Source of the DNA: Chitinophaga arvensicola
GTDB taxonomy: Bacteria > Bacteroidota > Bacteroidia > Chitinophagales > Chitinophagaceae
Reading direction: 5' to 3'
DNA: 64,000 nt
NCBI RefSeq assembly: GCF_900110835.1
Contig: NZ_FOJG01000002.1
Coordinates: 2,136,979 to 2,200,978 of the forward strand
The position numbers and the translations under genes are program-made. A model generated the notes under the pieces. That model ran no database searches. It had not been told where the DNA came from and saw only the letters and a program-made list of their open reading frames with translations. Below are positions 28,601-36,388 of the stretch, piece by piece. The stretch's first letter is position 1. Every line of letters begins with the position of its first letter.

Positions 28601-28838
28601 GGATACCTACCCCGATCATGGCTTCGGTAGACACCTTATCACTCACCGTTCCGGTAATGGTAACCTTCGCAGCGGGGGCAGCTGCCGGCGCGGGTTGCTG
28701 TGCCATGGCGGCGGGGGCATTCACCAGCAGCAGGAGGAGCGCTATTGCCCCTGCACCCATACTTCTGGCAGTAAAACGATAAAAGCAGGCAGCCGTACTG
28801 TTATCGTGAAATGTTGTTTTAAATATATTTGGTTTCAT
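25605..28838 (-). CDS. SusC/RagA-family TonB-dependent transporter (copy 1)
   Basis: 1077-aa outer-membrane barrel with signal peptide (ending NAPAAMAQQ) and a carboxypeptidase-regulatory-like domain (about 58-140: KVTITGTVSDKVSTEAMIGV, YVGYREFVAKV). A TonB-box-like LTETVIVGYQNKTREL follows, then the plug (about 150-300: VSNVEQLLQGRVPGLNI, SPLYVIDGVPID, IEDxQTMEILKDAQATALYG-type core) and the 22-strand barrel ending SWNLGLNVEF with terminal Phe. No STN domain, so direct signalling to an ECF anti-sigma factor is not expected. Imports ligand captured by its SusD partner, powered by TonB. Confidence 0.96.
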   Translation of the reverse strand: MKPNIFKTTFHDNSTAACFYRFTARSMGAGAIALLLLLVNAPAAMAQQPAPAAAPAAKVTITGTVSDKVSTEAMIGVGILEIIGKTRKVIGVTDNKGNFSVKVSPDASLEFRYVGYREFVAKVKAGKPLDIRLVINENKLTETVIVGYQNKTRELATGSSVIVSGKDLQQVPVSNVEQLLQGRVPGLNIQNNTGVPGGRGTVAIRGLSNINVTGSGANSFLSPTSPLYVIDGVPIDADANFSYGFQTPGPGVSPLSLIPQEDIQTMEILKDAQATALYGSRAAYGVIVVTTRRGSSRIPVVRYTGNFFMNTPPQLRSTVGGNMERQIRIKEIMQYGTYADLLNISKTAFLADSLNPYWNSSTNWQSIFYQTTYNQTHNINISGGDPTFNYKTDLSYYHENGVIRNTGFDRYSINTNMLYQPTPRLKVFGLLNTQVGKRKLGSGNGLLQTGVADNGQKSSLLPAPSFYQSTAGYLGALEIQNNNKTLNLSASLDATYQIIEGLSLGSAISYTYASNTQDEFTPAAANNDYSKIKAYDDRNFQLYNRNSITYFKSIDKAHNFTVNFLNETFNRGLQAKMIQQQRTPNDQYEGPLGYGNDASRGGGLLDNFAQNHTASFAGLFSYNYKQKYVLDASYRIDGSSASGFEDPYSRNPALGLRWNFNKEKLFKDSKWLTYGSLRGSWGKNIVPSGDVFSIYGTYRPNGTYNGNPRIGSDFDQMANPFLKPTTTTQYDIGVEAGLFKGKVDMVFDVYYKTVENLLRSKDLSNMTGFNKVNTNETSLADYGYELMLTFRPLSTSSPFQWSISVNGALNKDILTRLPAGARQLIQNDNDKGQNVLYRVGRNSLSNYLLTTKGVFGNAADVPIDPATGLRYRTAGGQYFQAGDPYWEDRDGNYILDINDYAIAGNSQPLVTGGLQSYLTYKNFTFNITASYVAIRDILNDALAERLQYLGKPFDQKSIVDFNEIDYWKRSGGKATYSNPFDYTRAGAINPYRADQTLFQEDGSYFKINTIAIGYLLNKNLTHRYGINTVRVYGSCNNVKTFSSYSGPNAENVSALGRDQSNGYPIPRSWNLGLNVEF

Positions 28839-28896
28839 ATCACCAGATCATTTATTTCAAAATGTGATTCACTAGAATTACCAGATGCTTTCTTCC

Positions 28897-29970
28897 CTAT
28901 TCATTTCTGAACCTTGGTGTATCGCTGTAGAAATAGAAAATAATTTCCCAGTCGCCTTTCTGATAGATCGCAAAGTAGAAGTCGAGCGTAGCCCGTGCTA
29001 TTGAGCCTCCAAAGACTTTCCGGTCGTAGGCGAATCTTACTTTCGCCTGTGAGCCGTCGCCTACTGTCCAGCGGGTAGGATATTTAATCAGCGGAATCGG
29101 ATAGGCTACATCGAAGCGGATATACTCCGATGTCAGTTTCGGGCTAAATCCGTGAATGAGACTATCCAGTGGTCCGGTAGCATTAAATAAAGCGGGATTG
29201 ATGGGCAGCGAATCCTTGTCCATGAATTTAAAAGTGAGTGAGCTGCCATTACCTGTTTTATGAAAGAGTACGCGCACACTATCACTCTTCATCGGCAACT
29301 CTGTGCTATCACCCATGATATTCACCATTCCCGGGTGATTGTATACCCGTGCATAGGAGGAGGAATCCGAGGTATATCGGATGGCCGGCGCTCCGGTTAA
29401 CGGATCAATGTCGGCGGAGGGTGAATAAGGCAATTCCCTGTAAGGTAAAAGCGTCAGATCCTTATAAGTATTGGAACCACCGGAGTTGGAAGCTACTACA
29501 TCAAACAGGTAACCGCCATTGGGTACTTGTGCTACCATGCTGCTGTCTGCTCCTGCCCAGAGTATGAAGTCGCCGGAGTGTTCACGTATTTCCCACAACG
29601 GATGATTCTCCTGTATTCTTTTCGCATTGATTTCCGCTACCGATTTCTCGTCACCGGTATATCCCTGTTTCCAGACCCATACTGGTATTACTTTATTGAG
29701 ATCAGTAGACGGCTGACCCGTTATCATGTTACGCACATTCATGATTTTAAACGTGAGTGGCGTAGTGGAGTTATCGGTATTATATATGCCGCTGAAAACG
29801 GTGGTACGGCCCAGAGTGGGGGTAAATGATTTCTGGGAATACGTGGCCTTCGGACTTAAATAATCAAGATCTTCCGGCAGCCATTTTTTACATGCTCCCA
29901 ATCCCATTAACAGGACAGCGAAAGTTCCGGTGAGTCCGTATCTGCATAATTTAGACATATCATTCAACAT
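28897..29970 (-). CDS. DUF5007-like surface lipoprotein
   Basis: 357 aa from the ATG at 29970; the frame is open to 30003 but that would overlap the upstream gene. Lipobox LMGLGACKKWLP. The protein is beta-rich: ATYSQKSFTPTLGRTTVFSG, FKIMNVRNMITGQPSTDLNK, a central GGYLFDVVASNSGGSNTYKD, and an aromatic C-terminus with WEIIFYFYSDTP. It resembles DUF5007, a Bacteroidota family seen in SusCD-type loci with unknown role; the assignment is by memory of the family and moderate. It sits between the FAS1-CBM gene and SusC copy 1, and is probably exposed at the cell surface. Confidence 0.75.
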   Translation of the reverse strand: MLNDMSKLCRYGLTGTFAVLLMGLGACKKWLPEDLDYLSPKATYSQKSFTPTLGRTTVFSGIYNTDNSTTPLTFKIMNVRNMITGQPSTDLNKVIPVWVWKQGYTGDEKSVAEINAKRIQENHPLWEIREHSGDFILWAGADSSMVAQVPNGGYLFDVVASNSGGSNTYKDLTLLPYRELPYSPSADIDPLTGAPAIRYTSDSSSYARVYNHPGMVNIMGDSTELPMKSDSVRVLFHKTGNGSSLTFKFMDKDSLPINPALFNATGPLDSLIHGFSPKLTSEYIRFDVAYPIPLIKYPTRWTVGDGSQAKVRFAYDRKVFGGSIARATLDFYFAIYQKGDWEIIFYFYSDTPRFRNE

Positions 29971-29989
29971 TTTATTCGTTTCGTTAACC

Positions 29990-31612
29990 TTAGTTAACTT
30001 CACTGATTTTATAAGATCTGATATTATAACCGCCGTTTTCCAGGAAGAATCTCATGGTATGTATGCCTTTCTCCAGGTGCACCGTGCGTGGTGTGGTAAT
30101 ATCCCTATAGTTAGACCAGTCGCCCGTATTAGGGCAGGTCATAGATCCGCTCACATCCTGTCCGTCTATTTCAAAATGGAAACGCTGCCCTCCGTTGGGT
30201 TCATTCGGACTGGCCAACCTGGCGGAGAAGAAGTAATCGCCGGCTTTCTTTACATCGATGGTATAGTTCAGCCATTCGCCGTCGTTGGTCCATCCCACTT
30301 CATATCCACCACCTTCTTTCGCCATACCGATATCTACACCTTCGTTCAATCTGAATTTCTTAGGCTGATTGTCTGCATCTGCATCGTGATAGCCAACACC
30401 TTCTCCACCGGGATCAAATGCTTCCACCGGAATAGTACCTGGCACGGGCCATGGACCATTATTTATCGGAACGAAACGCATGTAACGGAGGTTATAGTTA
30501 GCCAGGTCATACTGCACTTTCAGCAGGTGTTTACCAGCAGGAAGCGGGCGGGTAATGATCTCGTTATAATACCAGTTCTGGTTGCCGCCGGTGCCTTTGA
30601 TCTTGATACCGTTGGTCACCATATCGCCATCCATTTCCAGGTGCAGGGTACCGGCATCTTCACCGGCGCCTTTGCCGGATGCAGCTTTTAAATAGAGGTG
30701 ATAAGGACCGGGCTCATTCACGAATACCGTGAAAGCCAGCCATTCGCCGGAAGCAGTCCAGCCGATGTCATATCCATTTTCACCACCGCCTGCATCTTCA
30801 ATATCCACGCCTTCTCCCGGCCGGTATTTACCACCGTTGTTCCGTACATCTTCATCGTGGTAGGCAACTGATTCACCACCTTTATCAAACTGGTCGAAAG
30901 AAATGGTGCCGGGAATAGGTAACGGATACCCGTTAAATGGTACCGGCAGTGTAGGATTGATACGGCCGATAAATTCGTCGAAACCGAAAATATGGTTGCG
31001 GTCCATTACGTTTACCAACCCGTTGGTGGTTTTAATGTCTACCGTCACCGTGGTGCTGGTGCTCCACTGACGGGTATATATTACATTCTTGGTATTGCTG
31101 AATTCTATGATACCGGGGCCACCTTCTGTATAGCCTTCTGAACGGGTAGATACATATCTCCCGTGCATACGGTAATTGTACCTTACTCCTCTCATATCGA
31201 TACCATCCTGCTTGCTCATGCTATCTGACGGAATGATACCGGGAATGATATAGCGTGTTACCATCGAATCCATTTCATTCGCGGCCGCTGTTGACAGGTA
31301 CAATAAAGGACGGCCCTGAGCTTTACGGAGGTTATTCATATTGGAGATGGCTTCCGAGAAGCTGGCATTCGTAGGTGCGAACACGGTATAATTACCTTTT
31401 TTCAGGCTATCCGTAAGTCCGGCCCTGTCAATTACCAACAGAAAGGAGTCGTAAACACCTGTCTGACTTTTCAGGAATTCGTATGTATTGCCTTTAAATT
31501 CATGAATCACATTTTCATGATCATAGTACCCACTATCCTTCTTACACCCGGCATATAAGAACAATATCACCAGTCCTGTTACTGCACCACAACGAAATAT
31601 GTTCTTTCGCAT
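29990..31612 (-). CDS. FAS1 lipoprotein with two CBM6-like modules
   Basis: 540-aa lipoprotein (LVILFLYAGCKKD). Residues about 40-220 are a FAS1 domain: FLLVIDRAGLTDSLKKGNYT, VFAPTNASFSEAISNMNN, LVNVMDRNHIFGFDEF. Two homologous CBM6/DUF5010-C-like modules follow (about 235-385 and 395-540). Each has a GGE(S/G)VxYHDxD start, an EGVDI turn, a GEWL(A/N) strand and a closing GKHLLKVQYD or GIHTMRFFLENGGYN strand. A third copy of this module is in the gene at 18451. The fusion suggests adhesion and polymer binding in one surface protein. It lies 47 bases after SusD copy 2. Confidence 0.87.
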   Translation of the reverse strand: MRKNIFRCGAVTGLVILFLYAGCKKDSGYYDHENVIHEFKGNTYEFLKSQTGVYDSFLLVIDRAGLTDSLKKGNYTVFAPTNASFSEAISNMNNLRKAQGRPLLYLSTAAANEMDSMVTRYIIPGIIPSDSMSKQDGIDMRGVRYNYRMHGRYVSTRSEGYTEGGPGIIEFSNTKNVIYTRQWSTSTTVTVDIKTTNGLVNVMDRNHIFGFDEFIGRINPTLPVPFNGYPLPIPGTISFDQFDKGGESVAYHDEDVRNNGGKYRPGEGVDIEDAGGGENGYDIGWTASGEWLAFTVFVNEPGPYHLYLKAASGKGAGEDAGTLHLEMDGDMVTNGIKIKGTGGNQNWYYNEIITRPLPAGKHLLKVQYDLANYNLRYMRFVPINNGPWPVPGTIPVEAFDPGGEGVGYHDADADNQPKKFRLNEGVDIGMAKEGGGYEVGWTNDGEWLNYTIDVKKAGDYFFSARLASPNEPNGGQRFHFEIDGQDVSGSMTCPNTGDWSNYRDITTPRTVHLEKGIHTMRFFLENGGYNIRSYKISEVN

Positions 31613-31659
31613 GAGAAATAATTTGTTTGTTAATAATAGAAAAAGAGAGCTATGCTGTT

Positions 31660-33252
31660 TTATTTATTGATCCAGTAAGCATTCTGTGTCAGTTGCTTAT
31701 TCTGCGACAGCACACTTTCTGCAATTGGCCAGTAGATACCGCCCTGGTCGATCAGCCGGTTAAAGGTGGCGTCGTCCCGTTTCAGTTTATGGTAGCGGAT
31801 CAGGTCAAACCAGCGCCAGCCCTCTCCCATCAGTTCTTTATGGCGTTCGCGGAAGATGGCGGTTACGAGGTCCGGTTCTTTTGTGGCATCATACCTTTCC
31901 ATCACGCGCAGGTCGCGGATCTGGTTCAGCAGATCTGTGGCGCCGGCTTTATCACCGAGTACCGCCAGTGCTTCTGCTCTCAGCAGCGCCATGTCTTCCA
32001 TGCGGGTAAAGATGATGGCACTGCCATACATGCGGAAGTCAGGATCGATGGTACCACCGTCGAGTATTACTTTTATCTTCGAGAAAATAGGCACATGGCT
32101 GTCGAAGCTGGTGAAATAGTTGGTACTGGTAGGTTCGCCTTTGATACTATCCAGGCTGAAACGCTCATCACGGTTCTGGTCGAACAGGGCCAGGATGGTA
32201 TCTTTGGGAACATAGATTTCCGGCTGACTTTTAGATACCACCGGCAAGGCCAGGGTCAGTTCCTCCAGGTGGCCGGTATAGGAGGCTTCCCCGTTTGAGA
32301 ACTGAAAGTCAAACGCAATCATGTGGTTATTGATAAAGTTGTTGGATCCTCTGCCGGAGAAGAAGCCATCGGAGGCGGTGAGCCTTTCTGTTCTCAGAAA
32401 GTTCAGGGAACTCTTTTGTGCGTTATCCAATACAAACTTCGTATAGGCTGCCACGTAAGAGTACTTTGCCTGCCAGGCAGCTACGTGTGCCATGAGTGCA
32501 TAGGCACTCAGTTTACGCGCCAGTACACCGTTCCATTTATCGCCGCCTTCCGCGTAGTAATCCCCCTGTTGCAGCGGATCACCGTTGCTGTAGCCATAGG
32601 GCAAAGCATCGGCAGCAGCCTGTAACTCCTGTTCTACAAAGGCGAGTACTTTCTGCTGACTCGTTCTTGGCTGGTTTATAAATTCGCCGTCATGCGAGGT
32701 AGTAATCAGTGGTACATCTCCCCATACCCTTACCATGGTAAAATAAGCAAAGGCGCGGAGGAAGCGGATCTGGGCAATATCTACGTTCATGTTCTGATCA
32801 CTGTATCGCGGATCTTTTGCTTTTACTTCGCCCACATGTTCGAGGAACAGGTTTGCGGCATTGACTACTGCATAAAAGCGACGCCAGTTGGATAGCTGAT
32901 TAAGCAGGTCGAGCGGCGCATGCAGGTTATTATTGATCACAGCATCGAGGTCCTGGCGTTGTACAGCGGCGAAATCGCCTTTGCGCAGTTCCCCATACAT
33001 CCAGAAAGCATTATTGTCAGCGAGCGCAGCACGTGTGAGGCCATATACGCCGATCAGTGCACTACGGGTATCTTCATGTGTGTTCCACATATTCTTTTCC
33101 GCCACCGTATGCGAGGAATCCACGTCCAGCAATTTCTTGCAGCCGGATAAGGTAACGCCGCAAAGGCATGCCATCAACAACCACTTTGCTGCCTTCCTTT
33201 TTTTATTACGAGAGAATGAATACTTCATCAAAAAACATTTTATGCGGTTCAT
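31660..33252 (-). CDS. SusD/RagB-family outer-membrane lipoprotein (copy 2)
   Basis: 530 aa; an internal ATG at 33228 would remove eight residues and still leave the signal peptide (LLMACLCGVTLSGCKKLLDV). SusD features: an N-terminal helical bundle with DIAQIRFLRAFAYFTMVRVW, GDVPLITTSHD, AEALAVLGDKAGATDLLNQI, and FRERHKELMGEGWRWFDLIR near the C-terminus. Partner of the SusC encoded 15 bases upstream. Clearly diverged from the SusD at 24067, so the two pumps probably differ in ligand. Confidence 0.95.
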   Translation of the reverse strand: MNRIKCFLMKYSFSRNKKRKAAKWLLMACLCGVTLSGCKKLLDVDSSHTVAEKNMWNTHEDTRSALIGVYGLTRAALADNNAFWMYGELRKGDFAAVQRQDLDAVINNNLHAPLDLLNQLSNWRRFYAVVNAANLFLEHVGEVKAKDPRYSDQNMNVDIAQIRFLRAFAYFTMVRVWGDVPLITTSHDGEFINQPRTSQQKVLAFVEQELQAAADALPYGYSNGDPLQQGDYYAEGGDKWNGVLARKLSAYALMAHVAAWQAKYSYVAAYTKFVLDNAQKSSLNFLRTERLTASDGFFSGRGSNNFINNHMIAFDFQFSNGEASYTGHLEELTLALPVVSKSQPEIYVPKDTILALFDQNRDERFSLDSIKGEPTSTNYFTSFDSHVPIFSKIKVILDGGTIDPDFRMYGSAIIFTRMEDMALLRAEALAVLGDKAGATDLLNQIRDLRVMERYDATKEPDLVTAIFRERHKELMGEGWRWFDLIRYHKLKRDDATFNRLIDQGGIYWPIAESVLSQNKQLTQNAYWINK

Positions 33253-33267
33253 TTAATTATTGGTCGC

Positions 33268-36200
33268 CTACAGGTCCATTTTTACACCCAGGGTATAGGT
33301 TCTGGAGATAGGAAGACCATATCCGTTATCCACTCCGTTAAAGTAAATGAGCTCCGGATCGCCACCGGTATAGGGAGAAATGGTGAACAGGTTGCTGGCA
33401 GTACCATAAACGGTGAGGCCGCGCAGTGCTGATCTTTTACTCCACCAGCGGGTCTTTGTAAAATCGTATTGCAGGGATACATTCCGCAGTTTCAGGAAGG
33501 AACCATCTTCGAGGAAGAGGTCCTGGTCGGCACGGTAGGCGCCTACTTTACTCCAGGGATTGTAAAGTGGGTAGCGGGTATAATCACCAGCTTTCTGCCA
33601 GAAAGTAATTTCTTTCACGGCATCCATAGAGATCTGTCCTTCGTGGTTGGCGAAATCGAGGTGACTGGCCATATCCTGGTTCAGGATCTTCTTTCCCAAT
33701 GCGGCATAGAGGGTAAAGCTAAAAGTGATATTACGGTAGGAGAAATCACTGCTGAAACCACCGGATACCTGTGGCAGGTAGTGGCCTTTCAGTACTTTAT
33801 CCTTATCATCGATGGTGTTGTCGCCGTTCTGATCTACCCAGATCGGATCGCCGGCCGACAGTGGCGTACCTTTATAAGTGCGGGCGCCGCCGGTTTTCGG
33901 ATTTACCGGGATATCCTTTTCCCTGTTATAGATGCCTTTATTTTCCAGTACCCAGAACTGATCGATGGCGTTGCCTACTTTCAGGATACGGGCAGAAGCG
34001 CCGGTACCGATCTGCATTTCATTGAGACCGCCGGGTAAGGCCAGTAAAGTATTTTTGTTATAGTTAATATTGACAGATGGTACCCATTGCAGTTTGCTTG
34101 TTTTGGGTAAAACATTGGCCTGAACTGTCAGATCTGCCCCACGGTTACGTACTTTCAGACCATTCTGCCAGATAGACGTATAGCCGTATTCGTTACCACC
34201 CGGTATATTAAACAGCATGTCTTTATCTGTTTTGTCATATACATCGACGGATACATTGAGGCGACGTTGCAGGAAAGCCATATCCAGTCCCAGATCCAGC
34301 TGATCGGAAGACGGCCATTTGATATTGTTGCCGATATACCCGGTAGAATAGGGTCTTGACAGCGCGCCCAGTGCGTTGTAGGAAAACTTGAGCGGGTTAT
34401 TGCTGAAAGAAACGTCTGACAGGTACTGGGAGCCTTCACCGAAGCGGTCATCTGTCAGCAGGCGGGCAATGCGGCCCCAGCTGGCATGTAACCTCATTTC
34501 ATTGATCTTGCTCTCGCCGTTCAGCAGTGTACTTTTCATGTTCCATCCGGCAGAGAAAGTCGGAGAAACGGTCCACCAGTTGTCTGGCTGCGCGCTGGAA
34601 GATCCGTCTGCGCGTACCAGCACGGAGAAGTCGAGCGCATCACGGTAGCGGTAAGCACCACGGCCGTAGAACGACAACAGGCGATGCCGTTGTTTATCCA
34701 GGTTCATGTAGATCAGTGCGCTGTTATATGTTTTAGGTAATAAGTATTCCGCTTTATTCGGATCGGAGTTCACCAGGTTCAGCTTGATCAGGTCATTCGG
34801 TCCGTTGTACGCATAACCGTAGTTGTAGCGGTTAAAATCGGCTTCAAATACCTGTCCTGCTTCTACCGTTACATCATGTACCTTACTGTAGTTGTGGTGA
34901 AAGCTGAGGGTATTGTTGAAGCTTACGCGCTGGTTATAGCCGAAGTAGTTGGAAACATAGTTGATGGTTTCCATGAGGGTGCTGGGGTAGAATACATCCC
35001 GCAGTCCTTCGTTATAATCGGCAGCCAGGCTGGATACGAAGTTCCAGTCTGGTGAAAACTGTGCTTTCAGGCGGAAGAAGCCGTTGATGCTGTTTGTTTT
35101 GTTATTATCAAACGACTTGTTGTATTCGTCCAGGTAAGCACCATACGCGCCTTTATTGGGTGGCAGCGGGGAGGTGAGATCCGGGAGATATTGCACATCT
35201 GCAAAGCGGTCGCGCAGCGATCTGTTGCGGATGCGTTCCATGCGGGTGGCGTTGATCATAGCCGACATGGTAAGCCAGGAAACGGGAACCATGTTGATTT
35301 CGAACATGGCGTTATAGCGGTCCAGGCGGGTAGCATCTCCGGGATTATTCATCTGTTCATTACCTGCAGCGAAACGGAAGTTGGCCCGGTCGGAACCGCT
35401 GGAGATGCTGGCATTTACACCACGGATAAATTTATTCGCGTAGTAGCGGTCCGTCCAGTTGGCCGGACCATAATACGCATCATTGGTAGAGTCTCGCAGA
35501 TACAAAGGATAGGTAAGAATATTATCCAGGCTGGCGTACCTGTTATAGTACGGCTGACGGAACTCATTTTCATACCGGGCGTTGGTGGTATTCACGTGAG
35601 GTTTCTGAGCGATACCAAACCAGGTATTAAAGGCAATTTTGCGGCCGCCGATCACCGGTGCCTTGGTGCGGATGGAGATCACACCTCCGTTGGCGGCGCG
35701 GGGTCCGAATATGGCTGCGGCGGCGTAATCCTTCAGCACTTCAATCGAAGCGATGTTATTGGGATCGATGGCCGAGAGCAGGTTGGTAGCGGGGCCGAGC
35801 CTGTTGTAATCATATTGTTGTACGTCAAATGCGAAGGGATGATCCATAATCAGCGGGATGCCATCCAGTACTACCAGGGGTTGTGCATCATACACATCGC
35901 GGTGGGAAGTAAGGGGGATGGCGGTACCCCGGATCATCATGCTCATTTCGGTACCGGGTTCACCGCTGGGCTCCTGGATATATACGCCGGCCACTTCTCC
36001 TTTCAGCATCTGCTGGAGGGAAGAATAGGGATAAATAGCGGCCTTACCCATGTCCAGTCCGTTGTTACGGAAGGTAGCAGGTTTAAGGTGATTGGTATCC
36101 ACCGGGATCATTGTTTTACGGATACTGTCTTTCTTTGCTTTTTCACTCAGCTTCTTTACCGATGTATCCTTTGGAATAAAGTAACCAGCCGGTGCGGAGA

Positions 36201-36303
36201 ACCCGGTGAGTACGGGAATTTTCACGCCTTCAGCTGCTGCTGTTTCTGCTGCAAAACAACCTGCCAGTAAACCTATAACACAGCGTCGCATTACGAAATG
36301 CAT
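33268..36303 (-). CDS. SusC/RagA-family TonB-dependent transporter (copy 2), atypical N-terminus
   Basis: 1011-aa outer-membrane barrel. After the signal peptide (VIGLLAGCFAAETAAAEG) there is only a ~60-residue Lys/Asp-rich linker before the plug. The usual carboxypeptidase-regulatory-like domain and a clear TonB box are absent. The plug is recognisable: SSLQQMLKGEVAGVYI, QPLVVLDGIPLIMDHP, NNIASIEVLKDYAAAAIFGP, RAANGGVISIRTK. The barrel ends SRTYTLGVKMDL. It should form a SusCD pump with the SusD gene 15 bases downstream. A hairpin separates it from porV. Confidence 0.93.
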   Translation of the reverse strand: MHFVMRRCVIGLLAGCFAAETAAAEGVKIPVLTGFSAPAGYFIPKDTSVKKLSEKAKKDSIRKTMIPVDTNHLKPATFRNNGLDMGKAAIYPYSSLQQMLKGEVAGVYIQEPSGEPGTEMSMMIRGTAIPLTSHRDVYDAQPLVVLDGIPLIMDHPFAFDVQQYDYNRLGPATNLLSAIDPNNIASIEVLKDYAAAAIFGPRAANGGVISIRTKAPVIGGRKIAFNTWFGIAQKPHVNTTNARYENEFRQPYYNRYASLDNILTYPLYLRDSTNDAYYGPANWTDRYYANKFIRGVNASISSGSDRANFRFAAGNEQMNNPGDATRLDRYNAMFEINMVPVSWLTMSAMINATRMERIRNRSLRDRFADVQYLPDLTSPLPPNKGAYGAYLDEYNKSFDNNKTNSINGFFRLKAQFSPDWNFVSSLAADYNEGLRDVFYPSTLMETINYVSNYFGYNQRVSFNNTLSFHHNYSKVHDVTVEAGQVFEADFNRYNYGYAYNGPNDLIKLNLVNSDPNKAEYLLPKTYNSALIYMNLDKQRHRLLSFYGRGAYRYRDALDFSVLVRADGSSSAQPDNWWTVSPTFSAGWNMKSTLLNGESKINEMRLHASWGRIARLLTDDRFGEGSQYLSDVSFSNNPLKFSYNALGALSRPYSTGYIGNNIKWPSSDQLDLGLDMAFLQRRLNVSVDVYDKTDKDMLFNIPGGNEYGYTSIWQNGLKVRNRGADLTVQANVLPKTSKLQWVPSVNINYNKNTLLALPGGLNEMQIGTGASARILKVGNAIDQFWVLENKGIYNREKDIPVNPKTGGARTYKGTPLSAGDPIWVDQNGDNTIDDKDKVLKGHYLPQVSGGFSSDFSYRNITFSFTLYAALGKKILNQDMASHLDFANHEGQISMDAVKEITFWQKAGDYTRYPLYNPWSKVGAYRADQDLFLEDGSFLKLRNVSLQYDFTKTRWWSKRSALRGLTVYGTASNLFTISPYTGGDPELIYFNGVDNGYGLPISRTYTLGVKMDL

Positions 36304-36343
36304 AAACTAATATTTTGTGTATGAGAAATGATATTACGATGCC

Positions 36344-36379
36344 ATAGCGGCCGGAATCCCTTGCGGAGCCGGTCGCTAT
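36344..36379 (-). other. Strong hairpin in the porV-susC2 gap
   Basis: ATAGCGGCCGG (36344-36354) pairs with CCGGTCGCTAT (36369-36379) over 11 positions, one of them G-U in one of the two transcript senses, with a 14-base loop. No T-tract follows on the minus strand, so it is not a normal terminator. It could be an mRNA processing or stability element inside the locus transcript. Confidence 0.55.
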
Positions 36380-36388
36380 CCGGGAGCC

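Noticed and set aside
35191..36270. 359-codon open frame antisense to SusC copy 2
   Set aside because: Shadow frame; the minus strand encodes an unmistakable TonB-dependent transporter.
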